Shown in pieces: positions 36,801-45,993 of a DNA stretch of 64,000 nucleotides (positions are counted from its first letter, which is position 1; every line of letters starts with the position of its first letter). The DNA is from Sipunculus nudus (Eukaryota; Annelida; Sipuncula; Golfingiida; Sipunculidae). The stretch covers positions 69,639,556-69,703,555 of the forward strand of contig CM049310.1 in NCBI GenBank assembly GCA_026874595.1, given 5' to 3'. The notes under the pieces are model-generated. The model saw only the letters and a program-made list of their open reading frames with translations, was not told the DNA's origin and made no database searches. Both the position numbers and the translations under genes were made by a program.

Positions 36801-39800
36801 AATTTAAATTTCAGCACTACAATCTGATATTTCCAAACTTCATTAACAAAGGTTTACATGAATGTGAAGTTGATCGTAAAATTTACCAAATTTGATACCA
36901 GACATAATAGCTAAATTTCTTTCATCCATCGCCTCTAGGGAAATCAAACAGAAGAAATCAGAAAAATTAATATAATAAAACAAAGCTCAGCAAATGACAC
37001 TTTCATTTGAAAATGCAGTATTAAACAAATTTTACAGGATTTTAACATTGGATGAGCTAATGGAAAAGACACTTTTAGCAAAATTTCAATACGTACGCAG
37101 TAGGCATATAGAATCTGAAAGGTGTGAGCTTCTTATTTATGTCTTTATTCTGCCGCGCACGCATAATAAGCTAGCTAAACGTTATTTAATATGGATTGTT
37201 TATTTTATTTGTATATATATTATATATGGATTGTACAGTTAGTTATAACAACTATAACAAGCCCCTCTCCATTGCTGCGTTCGGTAGTATATAGGGTTGG
37301 AGATAATCGGAGAACACGGAAAAAACAACCGACCATAGAAGGACCACTACAACCCACTCTGATAGGAACGATGTTGATCAAATCTGGGGTTTTTGAGATA
37401 GATGAGCGTCTCACCACTCGACTGTCCACATCATTACATTAAACAGATATAGGGATGAAATACTTAAAAAATATATATATTTCAAATGTCAGCACAGTTT
37501 TAATGCATGTGATATTTTGCAATTGCACTAAAAATGTTTGCATGAAAGTTACGTTGATCGCAGAATCTAATTACATGTATGTTGGTTTCAAATATCCTAA
37601 TGATTAGTGTTTATGGACATATGAAGTTATTAATTTTTTTTTAGATTTTGACACATTGGTTTCTTGCGCCATCATCTCTCCAAAGCAATTACATTTATCA
37701 GAATGCAAATAAAGGGAAATTAAAATTGCAATCGAAACTGTTCTACAATTCAAGGATGAAAATGCATGACAAAACAGACAAATCTAGCCCAGGAAATAAC
37801 ACTTTCATTTGAGAACAATCACAAAGTATGCAACTGCTCAGCAGAACTCAGCAAATAATGTTTTCTGTTTGATGTGCTAGACAAAGGCACATTTAGCATA
37901 ATTTCAAAATCAGCAAAACCAGAATTCAACCATAGAGTAATAATACATACTTGAAACCCTTATAAATGAATTTCTTGACCCCGAAAACATAGAAATAGTG
38001 CACTTGCAATGCATTCTATGACTAATATAACCGGCCATATTGGGTGGAGCCGACCGTGAAAATCTCACTGCCACTCGGCTGAGATTCCAACTTACGATCA
38101 CCCGGCTTTGGGTTCTGTGCTCTAATCCTACACTACACAGGCCGGTTAGAAATTTGGCCGTTAAACCGCCAAGATTCTGGACCACAAAATCCCAACGTAT
38201 TATCAGGATATTTATCTATTCCTTCAAAAATGTGTCACGGTTCGTTTGATTCTATAGCTGCATCACAGATTTGCTCTGCTTGCCAAAACAAAGGCGGTCC
38301 CTAATAAGTGAATGGTGAGGCTGCCTCCCTGACAGAGATAAAAAAAGGCTTTCTTTCGCAATGATAAAGAATTATTAAAAGTATTTAAACAAGGTGATCC
38401 AGATCAACCCTCCTACATCAAATCTGTTTATAACTGTTTGAGTTAAGTTATCAATATTCAAAACAACTAGTCAGCCAAATAACCGATAAACAAACCGACC
38501 AACCTACTAACCAATCAACCAACCAACGGCGGTAGATGCACATGACGGAGGTACATGTAAGACCAGGTTTATTGTGATAACTGGATATTAGCTAGAACAG
38601 TGGTCGCATACTACAATGTTCATTTTTATGTATAATTTTATCCACTGATACCTACTAGAACAGGTCTTGTTGTATAATATCAGATTAATTAGAAAAAGTT
38701 GTTTTCCTTTGTATAATTTTAATATGAAGAGAAAGCATGTACTTGATTTGCTTGAACTATGATGTACGCCTAAGTTAATCATTAATTTTATTATACTTTC
38801 TAACAGAACTATTAACTTCTAATATTGTCTCTTTCCCAATGTTTTAAGCTATATAATTAATAAAAAAGAAATTTCCAAGCTTCCGTTAATCATCCACCTT
38901 AACTATTAAGTCCTAGTAGGTCGTTTCATCCTAATGCGAAAATATATTTTAATCAGTAATTTCACCGTGATATGAATTAATAACCTACGGGTATTGAGCA
39001 CTTCCGTGACAATCTGACTTTTACGTTTCGTAGAATAGTCTTTTTCTCTGCGGAACGCTGATCCTGTTCAGCTTGGTAAACTATTATTTAATATTAAGGC
39101 AACCACGTTTGGCTTTTTCCTCTCTGATTACCGATCACCTTAATCCTTCATCAGGATTTTCTTTGCTGCAGCATCCAAACAAATCTTCATGCTGCTGTTG
39201 TTTAATTTGCAATTAAAAGGCATGGTATGAATCAAGCAAGTGAACTTCACAGAACCGTTTCTGTGGTTTTCAACTAATCTAGTGTACAGTTGTTTGTAAA
39301 TTAACCGATCTATTTGCTCCACAAATCAAGTATTGCTTTTAATTCAAGAAGAATGTTCCTGGTAATGAGGAAGGCAAGGCAACCAATTATATGGAAAATG
39401 TACCGTCTCAAATCAGAAAAGTTTAATTAAAATCTTGATTAATTGACAGTAGTGGTTGCCAACCCCGTATCGTTACATAACCAATTCAAAGAACGCATCT
39501 TTGACTCTTCCCTTCTGGTTGCATGGGTATATAGCCCAGCTTTCTTGATCACGCGGTGTCAGGGTATTCTCCTATTAATTTCAACAATCTGTGCTTAGTA
39601 TTTGAAATATAACTTTGATGCTATTAAAATTCCAATGTACGGCGAGGTTTATGGTATATTTATGTATTATATGTGGACCACTATATTGATATTTTAATTT
39701 TATTTATTGATTGTGATATGTACTTGGAGTATTCAGTAAAACCCCGAATAACGACCTAAGTTATGCGACCATCTAAATATATCGACCATCTCAGTTAAGC

Positions 39801-42642
39801 AACTACCTTAATATAACGTCCACACTTTCACGGTTCCAATTCATTTTTGTTGTTTATATCAGTACTTACACGACCACCTCGAAAAAATGCGACCACTTTA
39901 TTAAGGTCGCGTTGGTGGTCGTAATTTCGAGGTCTCACTGTATTTGAAATAATATCTATAAAATATGATTTGTATACATTGTATTGATGTTATTTTATAT
40001 AAAATGTATTGAAATGTGTATTGTATGATAAAACAATGAAAAAAAAGGAAATTGTTCCTGTGAAATTTACCTGTGATCTTACGACCACTGAATCAATGAG
40101 GTTTCTTCTATTAGATAAGGGAGTTATATGTGAAAGATAGATGGGTTAGGATAAAAATTTTGGCTTATTTTTGGCGGATATTTTTAGCTTAAAATGCTTC
40201 AAAAAGCTTTTTGAAGAAGTGGGTCCTGTGACTTTGACCTATGACCTTGTGATGTCTCAATCAATAGGGGTTTCCCTCACTGGTAGGTGAGCCATACGTG
40301 CAACATGGAAGGTCTTATAGGCAAAAAGTGTGGCTTAAAGTGCGTCCGTTATCTTTTTTTTAGTGGGTCATTTGACCATGATATTAGACTTGTGACCTTG
40401 TGACTTCCTCTATCGGAGGATGGTCTGCATGTAAAAGATGGAAGATTTTGGCCTAAAATAATCATTCGCGCTATTGTTCCTCAGCAGTCATAATCATCAG
40501 TCTTAATGGTCAGACATTATCGTCCTTTTTCCATATATAATATTTATGTGATATTTACCATATATAATATTTATCATTTACATGTATATCTTACATATCA
40601 TTTTTTATATATACCATGTAATTATATATATCATGGAGCTGGAAAGAAAGTGAAAATACGATCTTCATTTCAGTGCCATACAGTGAAATTAAAAAAAATT
40701 AAGTAATTAACGAAATTCTGGAACAGGAAGATTCCATAATTCCTGTTACATTTATTGTTAGATTGCACTGGAAATGTTTTTTTTTTTTTTTTGTTTTTTT
40801 TTTTTTGTATTAGATCACCTTTGAACACCCTGCTTTGAATCTCTAACAGGGGGCGTTTTGGGGCATAATGGCTGGTCACACCTGCGGAGTGATACGAATG
40901 GTGCTAGATTTTGTCTACCCAGCGCCTCAGTGCGACGAACAGGATACTCGTCCGCTGATCATATCAAGGGTTCACTACACGTACTTCAGCCAGCTGAACC
41001 TCGTCATCACAACTCTGGTTATCGTGGTGGTTAGTCTGCTCACGAAGGCCCAGGATGACGAGGAGGTGAGTTAATTGTGGGGTTATCTAGAGTCAAACAT
41101 ACGTCACTTCCGGTGACGTGTAAACGTCTGGTTGATCACCTTTAATGAGTAGACATTTGTAGTTTTATACTTTATGAAGATAATGTTTTCGACGATATGT
41201 TTCCGAAAAGGAACTGAGAGAATCAGAGAAATGGGAAACAAAAGGTTAGCTCACATTATCAAAATATATCCTAACTAAAAATCTTGATTCAAATGAATGC
41301 AAGTATCCGCTGTGTAGGCGGTCCTTATCGTGGGATGCTGCCAATCCGTGTTTACATCAACGTATTCGAACCATATTTACATATGAATATCGCTTGATGG
41401 CGTTCCTAAATCCGAATCATATGCCAGATCCACATTAAACATACACATGAACATAAACACACACAAACAACGGGGATGGACGCATACCCTCTTGGCGGAG
41501 GCAATTCAACAATAGTTACGGGATACTGGAGCTGGTTTCTTTTTGTCGCTTTATCTGTTGGTTTGCCATCTGTATTGGTTAATCATATCAAAATTACACC
41601 TCGGACACTGTAATATTAGAACAAAATCTGCCGTATCTTCTTTATGTTAATGCGTGTGTTGTATACAAGGTTTCTGACAGTTTGAATTTACGTGTTCGTT
41701 TGAACCAAATTAGCTGTGTGGCGTCACCTGGTGGACACGCAAGGAGGCACCGCCCGTCAAGGATTACCCGCTGTCGCAGACAAGGGAGACCAAGGATCAG
41801 CAGGAACCAATAGCTCTTGGCCAGGGTGAGTCTTTGGTTATATTTTTATTTGATCGTGACTGCAACCGTATCAATATATTCATGACCATTGATTTCTTCA
41901 TGTTTAAACACGCCACCACTGGCAACCGGGGCGGATCCATGATTTTGGAAAGGGAATGATTTATCAATTACAAAGAGGGATTACTGTCACATGAACAAAG
42001 GTCCATAGCTACAGGAATGATCCTCCTTGCATCCCTCACCGGGAAAATATATTATCATAGAAAATATATGTGAAATCCATACAGAAATTATCATTATATG
42101 AAATATAATTGGGAATCTGTCATTGTTTACGAAAAGTATATAATTATTTCCTATGTGATATCATCGGGACGTGGCTTTTCCAAATTATACCTTTTCCAAA
42201 AAGGGAAATTTTATTTAGATTAGAGTACATGATATTTGTGAATGGACAATCGTGAGGGATTTACAACTGTATAGGTACCTCATGCGTGTGTCAGCTATGT
42301 CGCCATTGGAGACCGTATGATAGCACAAAAATCTGATTAGCAGCGTTCAGTAGTGACAGTTATCATGCTTCCCACATCAATTATAGACAGATTTACTCAA
42401 TTTTAGATACTGAAGATGTTACGCTAGAGGTCCCGGTCTCAAACACGGAGACGAAGCCCCTGTGGCGGAGGATTGTGGGATTGTTATGTGGCACCATGGA
42501 ACAGACGACAGACGGACCCGACGAGTCCGCGGCAGATCGGCTGGCGCTGCTGGAAGAACCGCCATTTTGGAAAAAGTTTCTCAATGTGAACGCTATCATT
42601 GCTCTAACAATTATGTTTTTCCTCTGGGGATTTTTCTACTGA
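10678..42642 (+). CDS. Sodium/solute cotransporter of the SLC5 (SGLT) family, last eight exons
   Basis: Eight exons (10678-10883, 28566-28701, 29296-29403, 31688-31838, 34631-34799, 40850-41065, 41714-41825, 42407-42642) join with compatible phases into about 444 residues ending at TGA 42640-42642. Landmarks of sodium/glucose cotransporters appear in order: WPG and [21 protein letters not shown] and MVLPGMISR, the Cys-rich loop [11 protein letters not shown]...[27 protein letters not shown] (sodium-site serines), [14 protein letters not shown] (the Gln matches the sugar-contacting Gln457 of human SGLT1), [13 protein letters not shown], and a C-terminal last helix ending in FFLWGFFY. The protein is a plasma-membrane symporter; the substrate is probably glucose or a related solute, but paralogue assignment (SLC5A1/2/4/9/10/11 type) needs a tree. 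About 220 N-terminal residues lie left of the window. Confidence 0.93.
10884..11017 (+). repeat. Short tandem duplication and (AT)n microsatellite
   Basis: The phrase GTTATTTAGGTGTCTAATCA occurs twice in a row (about 10898 and 10926), followed by (AT)n at about 10948-10988. Located just inside the 17.7-kb intron. Confidence 0.7.
11018..11793 (+). mobile_element. Candidate solo LTR
   Basis: A 776-bp segment starting TGTAACAGCAG and ending GTGTTACA, so the ends form a 7-bp inverted repeat with TG...CA termini. It is GC-richer at the left, has a TATAAAG near 11552 and AATAAA near 11711, the usual order of an LTR read on the plus strand. No polypurine tract or primer-binding site flanks it and the adjacent 5-mers (TTTAT, GAATC) do not match. 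It is unlike the 731-bp LTR above. Confidence 0.42.
11830..13760 (+). repeat. Diverged, irregular tandem duplication in the intron
   Basis: Several blocks recur in order. A block containing GCCCATTCGTATGCAGTTGT at about 11850 recurs at about 12795, with a partial copy near 12485. A block with ATCATGGAAAGATA at about 12100 recurs near 13415. GGGATTACGGGTCGCCTCC near 12320 recurs in altered form at 13610-13720. This is an old duplicated repeat, not a gene; the frames inside are short and unsupported. Confidence 0.6.
13761..16149 (+). other. Intron sequence without recognised genes
   Basis: Noncoding by appearance. The word GCGTGAGT with CTGCAGTCG (about 14970) also occurs near 13338, suggesting further decayed repeat copies. 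I found no supported exon on either strand. Confidence 0.5.
16150..16572 (+). mobile_element. 3' fragment of a non-LTR retrotransposon (LINE)
   Basis: From 16150 one frame reads like the extreme C-terminus of a LINE ORF2: [20 protein letters not shown] and, after an in-frame stop, [10 protein letters not shown]. This matches the RSFS...P..WN.LP...K..L..YLF pattern of the Jockey/CR1/L2 superfamily. A 3' UTR follows, ending ATAAGAGCGCTATATAAATT and an A-rich tail near 16572, also typical. It is 5'-truncated and broken by the stop, so a dead copy. Confidence 0.72.
17087..17710 (+). repeat. Interspersed repeat, copy 1 of an inverted pair
   Basis: Starts CAGTGGCGGATACAGA followed by a G run (17106-17119). 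Its body (GTGCACTTCTGGATAAAATT, AGAAGCACTTCCG, AAGATGGCTGCTATCAG, GGTCAAGGTTAATTATCACC) is the diverged reverse complement of 22575-23255, so two copies of one family lie inverted about 5 kb apart. No coding potential seen. Confidence 0.7.
17765..18132 (+). repeat. GGATCC-ended interspersed repeat
   Basis: Begins AGTGGCGGATCCGTGG at 17769 and ends CTGGATCCGCCCCTG near 18130, forming terminal inverted sequences. An internal near-repeat lies at about 17930 (GCGGATCTAGGGGGGG). No clear target-site duplication was found. It looks like a small non-autonomous DNA element related by its ends to the repeat at 17087. Confidence 0.5.
18133..19081 (+). other. Intron sequence without recognised features
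   Basis: I see no gene, tandem repeat or recognisable element end between the GGATCC repeat and the nested transposon. Confidence 0.5.
19224..19273. repeat. (AT)n microsatellite
   Basis: About 50 bases of alternating TA inside the hAT element. Confidence 0.9.
20153..21470. mobile_element. Tc1/pogo-like non-autonomous transposon nested in the hAT
   Basis: Ends are CAGTGAAACC (20153) and GGTTTCACTG (to 21470), a perfect 10-bp inverted repeat, flanked by TA on both sides (20151-20152 and 21471-21472), as for Tc1/mariner/pogo insertions. The ends continue with related GTGTCCGCC words. There is no transposase frame. It carries a smaller element at 21219-21382. Confidence 0.8.
21219..21382. mobile_element. 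PIF/Harbinger-like MITE nested in the pogo-like element
   Basis: A 164-bp element with ends AGGCCTGGCCACACCGAACG and its reverse complement with few mismatches (CGTTCGGTATGGCCGGGCCT), flanked on both sides by TAA (21216-21218 and 21383-21385). A 3-bp TAA/TTA duplication is typical of PIF/Harbinger. It is GC-rich with repeated GCAGCGC words and strongly foldable. Confidence 0.8.
21492..21552. repeat. (CA)n(TA)n compound microsatellite
   Basis: A CA run followed by a TA run, just right of the nested pogo-like element. Confidence 0.9.
22440..22497. repeat. (AT)n microsatellite
   Basis: About 55 bases of alternating TA. Confidence 0.9.
22575..23255 (-). repeat. Interspersed repeat, copy 2 of an inverted pair
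   Basis: The diverged reverse complement of 17087-17710. On the minus strand it begins near GCAGTCGCGGATCCAGAG and contains AAAAGTGCACTTCCGG, GGAAGCACTTCC and TGGTTAATAACCACC in the same order as copy 1. Confidence 0.7.
23611..23715. repeat. Long (AT)n microsatellite
   Basis: About 70 bases of pure alternating TA followed by interrupted TATATTTATATATA. Confidence 0.9.
23976..25210 (+). repeat. Minisatellite with 20-bp unit, about 60 copies
   Basis: Consensus unit CTACATCTACTGTCCCTGGA repeats head to tail for about 1.2 kb, with point variants (GGAC/GCAC, ACTGTCC/ACCGTCC/AACGTCC) and a few 1-2 base slips. The most regular blocks are 24290-24380 and 25020-25140. Long open frames cross it only because the unit lacks stops in several frames. 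It lies in the 17.7-kb SLC5 intron. Confidence 0.95.
25211..26180 (+). other. Intron sequence with a short (ATT)n run
   Basis: Noncoding by appearance; a (GAT)n(ATT)n run lies at about 25765-25807. Nothing else is recognised. Confidence 0.5.
26187..26589. mobile_element. Probable small DNA element, CAGTGGCGTCA family
   Basis: The ends CAGTGGCGTCAG (26187) and TTGACGCCCCTG (to 26589) are inverted and the same as those of the element at 29782-30939. An (AT)n run (about 26297-26335) and G/C runs (26508-26549) lie inside. The flanking 8-mers (TCAGACAG, TGACAGTC) do not match cleanly, so the borders are less certain. Confidence 0.5.
26590..28565 (+). other. Right part of the long SLC5 intron
   Basis: No exon or element with definable ends was found. 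A run of about 19 C lies at 28246-28264. The segment ends with the acceptor CTACAG at 28565. Confidence 0.5.
28566..28701 (+). CDS. SLC5 exon: VIVQR to ISRALFP
   Basis: Acceptor CTACAG, donor CCCG|GTAGGT. Encodes [18 protein letters not shown] and the hydrophobic helix [18 protein letters not shown]. Phase 0 in, phase 1 out. Confidence 0.94.
29296..29403 (+). CDS. SLC5 exon: Cys-rich extracellular loop
   Basis: Acceptor TTTTCACAG, donor ACAG|GTAAGT. Encodes the family's disulphide-rich loop: [28 protein letters not shown], ending IQLLPT. Phase 1 on both sides. Confidence 0.94.
29782..30939. mobile_element. Non-autonomous hAT-like transposon with 8-bp TSD
   Basis: Lies between SLC5 exons. 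Left end CAGTGGCGTCAA followed by a run of G; right end a run of C followed by TATTGACGCCCCTT. The ends are inverted to each other and flanked by a perfect 8-bp duplication TTCGGAAA (29774-29781 and 30940-30947), the hAT size. There is no transposase frame. It contains one copy of the AGCTGAGCGTC motif (30168-30200). Confidence 0.78.
31507..31551. repeat. Poly(T) run of about 45
   Basis: An uninterrupted T run 136 bases upstream of the SLC5 acceptor at 31687. It could be the poly(A) tail of a minus-strand retroposon; no body was recognised beside it. Confidence 0.85.
31688..31838 (+). CDS. SLC5 exon: transmembrane helix with sodium-site serines
   Basis: Acceptor TCAATAG, donor GCAG|GTGAGC. 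Encodes [17 protein letters not shown], then [18 protein letters not shown] and the basic [13 protein letters not shown] loop. The serines before STLFT correspond to the conserved Na2 site of the family. Phase 1 in, phase 2 out. Confidence 0.95.
31839..34630 (+). other. SLC5 intron with (AT)n and dispersed repeat motifs
   Basis: Noncoding. Contains an (AT)n microsatellite at about 33833-33892 and two copies of the TGAGCGTC/GACC motif family near 34503-34535 and 34574-34608. No additional exon is needed, since the phases of the flanking exons join. Confidence 0.6.
34631..34799 (+). CDS. SLC5 exon: YIQ sugar-site helix
   Basis: Acceptor AACACCAG, donor ACAG|GTAAGG. Encodes [18 protein letters not shown], then [18 protein letters not shown] and [14 protein letters not shown]. 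The Gln in YIQ aligns with the sugar-binding Gln of human SGLT1. Phase 2 in, phase 0 out. Confidence 0.95.
35105..35745 (+). repeat. Diverged direct repeat of about 330 bp, two units
   Basis: The series GCGGTTAAGC, TTTCAGATAT, CCAAAATCCAAGATGGCGG, AAGATGGCCGCCGGATT occurs at 35116-35285 and again at 35449-35616. The right end of unit 2 (GCAAGTGCACTATTTCTGTG to GGGTTTCAAG) reappears inverted at about 37930-38015. It is not coding. Confidence 0.75.
35870..36110 (-). repeat. Dispersed repeat copy (inverted relative to 37270-37440)
   Basis: On the minus strand it contains GGAGAACCACTACAACAAAC, matched by GGACCACTACAACCCACT at 37343 on the plus strand. No gene. Confidence 0.5.
36780..37910 (+). 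repeat. Diverged tandem duplication, period about 700-800 bp
   Basis: The 36810-37090 series (TTCAGCAC, GTTGATCGTAAAATTTACC, AACACTTTCATTTGA-like words, CACTTTTAGCAAAATTTCAA) recurs at about 37480-37905 with many changes. No gene is seen. Confidence 0.55.
39734..39940. mobile_element. Tc1/pogo-like MITE
   Basis: A 207-bp palindromic element with ends CAGTAAAACCCCGAATAACG and, on the other strand, CAGTGAGACCTCGAAATTAC. TA follows its right end (39941-39942); the left flank is TT, one mutation from TA. It is full of repeated GCGACCA words. Its ends resemble those of the element at 20153. Confidence 0.68.
40060..40460 (+). repeat. Decayed GTGAC-rich interspersed repeat
   Basis: Repeated words CTGTGATCTTACGACC, CTGTGACTTTGACCTATGAC and CTTGTGACCTTGTGACTTCC occur about 90-150 bases apart, related to the larger block at 57600-58360. 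Noncoding. Confidence 0.5.
40850..41065 (+). CDS. SLC5 exon: GAFWG helix and following segments
   Basis: Acceptor CTCTAACAG, donor GGAG|GTGAGT. Encodes [20 protein letters not shown], an extracellular turn with [19 protein letters not shown], then a hydrophobic helix [16 protein letters not shown] and an acidic tail. Exactly 72 codons, phase 0 on both sides. Confidence 0.94.
41714..41825 (+). CDS. SLC5 exon: cytoplasmic loop
   Basis: Acceptor AAATTAG, donor CAGG|GTGAGT. Encodes [20 protein letters not shown] followed by a charged stretch ending IALGQ; the LxGxTWxTR pattern matches the cytoplasmic loop of SGLTs. Phase 0 in, phase 1 out. Confidence 0.9.
42407..42642 (+). CDS. SLC5 terminal exon
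   Basis: Acceptor CAATTTTAG, stop TGA 42640-42642. Encodes a polar loop, [11 protein letters not shown], a spacer, [20 protein letters not shown] and the final membrane helix ending FFLWGFFY, the usual SGLT C-terminus just inside the last helix. Confidence 0.93.
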
Positions 42643-43549
42643 TAAATGATAACATACAATATGACAAAATCATTTGATAGATAATATCTAGAAATGTGAT
42701 AAATCGGTCTGTCCCGGATTATTCATTATATAAGGATCAGAGAGTTTATCCAGATATATCAGTGCACTAGCTTGGCTTCAATTCCAGGTGCACTTGGAAA
42801 CTATTGTGTATTGTTTATTTGATTCTCTGCCAATGTTTCATTAGTCAGGTTGTTCAGTGATGTTGTTGTATATATTTATGAATTACATGAACTAATGCGT
42901 AAGCGGTGCCTTAACAGAGCACACGTTCTGCAAAGCGCAGGGCTCCATGGGACATTCTCATCGGGTCAAAATGATTTTAAATAAGTATGCGATAATCCAC
43001 ATCACTTGTGTACGAATATTTTGAAAAAAAAAATTTTAGACACAATCACAGAATGCAAGTACAGGATATTTTGAAAAGTTCTTGTAGAAGGCGGTGTAAT
43101 ATCGAAATTATGGATCACCGCAAGAAAATATATAAGTTTTGTAGCTGTATTTATAAAAATGAAATCACATTCCTTAAACTTAGCTCAAATCAACCAGTAT
43201 TTTAATATTGCTCATCAGTCTGTAAAAAATGATTCATGTAGTTGTAAATCTTGCCTAACCAGCAAACGAATGGCTCATAATATATTGACCTTTCAGATGA
43301 TATTTGAAGATTTTAAGGATCAGATGGGATACATAAGTAAAAGCCATTAACACTAAAACTATTATAATTAGGGTTCATTACCTCTTACATTAATGGTATT
43401 TAATGGAAAGGAATTTAGTTTGATTATGTTGCTAAATGCAAGATTTCACGTGTTAATGTCTGTTGCAAAACATTATGCGGTTATTAGAAGCAAATGAATA
43501 CAGATATGTTGGTCAAGTGAATGTTATAGATATGTTAGTCAAGTTAATG

Positions 43550-43619
<70 letters not shown>

Positions 43620-44280
43620 TGGGGTCTGGTTAATGTTATAAATATGTTGATATGTTGGTCAAGTTAATGTTGTAGATTTATTGGTCAAGGTTTATCTAAA
43701 CAGTAGCTGCTGTCACATATCCCAGGTATGGCCAAGATTTCATATCATGGATGGTGGACAGGGCTTGTGATCAAAGGGAGTATTAATGAGTTGTATCATT
43801 TGCCAAATTGAGTCCTGGGTCTTTTTATTTTACATTTTTGCGAAAAATATATACTTAAAAACTTAAAACTTATAAATTGCAGCTATCAGCACCAATGTTT
43901 AAAGCGATATTGATCCTGTGCCTGGAATGCTTATCTAATCTTCATTCTAAAGTAATCCGTCCAAACTATTTCGTAAACAAATAAAATTAATTGCACACTT
44001 CTGTTAGTAAACAAAATCCGCAAGGATATGCCAGGGGTAATTCATTGAAAAAAAAAGCTTGAAGCATTCCCCGAGTGCACCAGATAAAACGCTAGTTAAT
44101 TTTTAAAAAATACATTTTTGTCTTTAACCAGTGTTGTGATGTTCTTTATCATATAAGCAAAAATACAAGAATATAAAACAGAATTTTCTTTATTTTTTAT
44201 GATAATCAATAATTATAAAATACATATAAGATCAGGAATTTTACCCGACCCGCCAGCTTTGAGTTTCTGGACCATTGTAA

Positions 44281-44343
<63 letters not shown>

Positions 44344-45907
44344 CCGAATATCTTTTACATATCACAAAAGCAAACTCATCTTGTTTACTCATTATGTAAA
44401 TTACTGGAATACTCTAGTTCACCATACATTGTATCATCAAAATACTCACACTAAATACATTTATTTTACAAAGATCTCTCTAATACACCATACATAGTAT
44501 CACTAGAATACTCAGTTACACTTTCCACTAAATACATTTCTTTTATTTTTACCTCTATCTCAAGATAATTATCTTAACATATCCTACAGGCGTTTTAATG
44601 CCATTTCATGTACAGATAATACAAACAATGCCTCAGCAAATCATTTATATACAGATGAAGAAATACATATATACAGTATATAGAATTTTACAAATTTACA
44701 AAATTGAAAAGTAAATAATAATACAGGCACGAAAACAGCACCACTGACATGTATTAATATGCGCTTTGTATGAAGAGCATAATATTCATCAGTTTGCGTA
44801 AAGTTTTCAAAACAGTTCAGCTTCACCATGACACGTTTTATCATGTCGAGAGTGGAGTCAGGGATGTAAAAAGTACTTTACGTCATGCGAAGCCCTCTTT
44901 TCTAAGCAGTCACTAATTTACCATGTGCGTATTGTTGCATACGTTATGCCCTTCACAATGATGAGCCCTTAGATACGACTTCCATAACATTTATGCTAAT
45001 AACTGACTGGACAGCACCAGTCATAATTAACAAGTCGATCTAGCTTCTGTTGTCCCGGGGAGTTTTCACCAAGTGCTGCACATGGTTAAAGTAACTCAGC
45101 TCTGGATGTTGTCCCCCAGGATATGTATTTCAACCAAAGATAAAATCCAAGATTAAGCAGTGACACATCTGGATAATATTGATCTTTATAATGTATACTA
45201 AACTTTTTATTTCTCTTGCTTTATCATTATATCTATATTGGGAAATGATTTCTATTTGTTAATTGTACAAAATACAACGTATAATATTTGTAATCAATAT
45301 ATTTGAATGTACATCTTTTGGTCCCTAAATGTACTTTAGAATTGATAGTTATAACAACTTGCAAACCATCCATGTTTGAACCAACCCTTTATTGACTAAT
45401 AGAGACACGCGATGACTTTTTTAATAAATGAAAACGACTTAAAGAAAGCTGCATTTCATAGCTGAATTTCAGTTTTACCTCTCCAGGTTATTATGTTAAT
45501 GGCAGCTATATGTGAACTAGGTTGGATGGCAAGTTTTACGGTTGATAAGATTTATACATTTTTGTTACAAAACAATGTTCAAGCCAAAGTTGTTTCATAG
45601 ATTGTTGTTAAATTCTGTAAGTTGATGATACAAGTCTATGCGTGTGATAAGGTAAGACCATTGTTGCGAAATATATTTTGTAATTTGATGTAAAAGAAGA
45701 TATTAAAATCATTGTTATTAAATGTGATCAAGTGAGGTTTTTACATTGTAAGAGGAGTTATGTATAAAGATGCGACCCGTACAGAGAAAAGTATCGCGGT
45801 GCCTTAAACAATAGTTTGTAAATATCTGGCTGACCAGTGCCAACCACTGAAAGGACGGCACATCTGAAGATAAAGAATGCTGTTGTTTGTCCACGAACAG
45901 ACAACTG
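42643..45907 (+). other. Tail-to-tail intergenic region between SLC5 and the SRCR-ZP gene
   Basis: Holds both 3' UTRs, whose ends I cannot place with confidence; an AATAAA occurs at about 43979 on the plus strand and one at about 45387-45392 on the minus strand. (AT)n microsatellites lie at about 43551-43620 and 44283-44341. No gene is seen. Confidence 0.5.
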
Positions 45908-45993
45908 TTATAGATTAACCGCAGCCAGGTATATCCAAACAAGCCGAAGCATCCATAAAACCACAGCACCGGTAAACCTTGGCCGGAAAGCAC
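45908..45993 (-). CDS. SRCR-ZP exon 9: hydrophobic C-terminus
   Basis: Acceptor TTCTTTTACAG; stop TAA at 45910-45908. Encodes [20 protein letters not shown] then IYLAAVNL, about 22 mostly hydrophobic residues running to the very end. This is a membrane anchor with no cytoplasmic tail, or a GPI-type signal; the two internal Arg are unusual for either. Confidence 0.8.
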
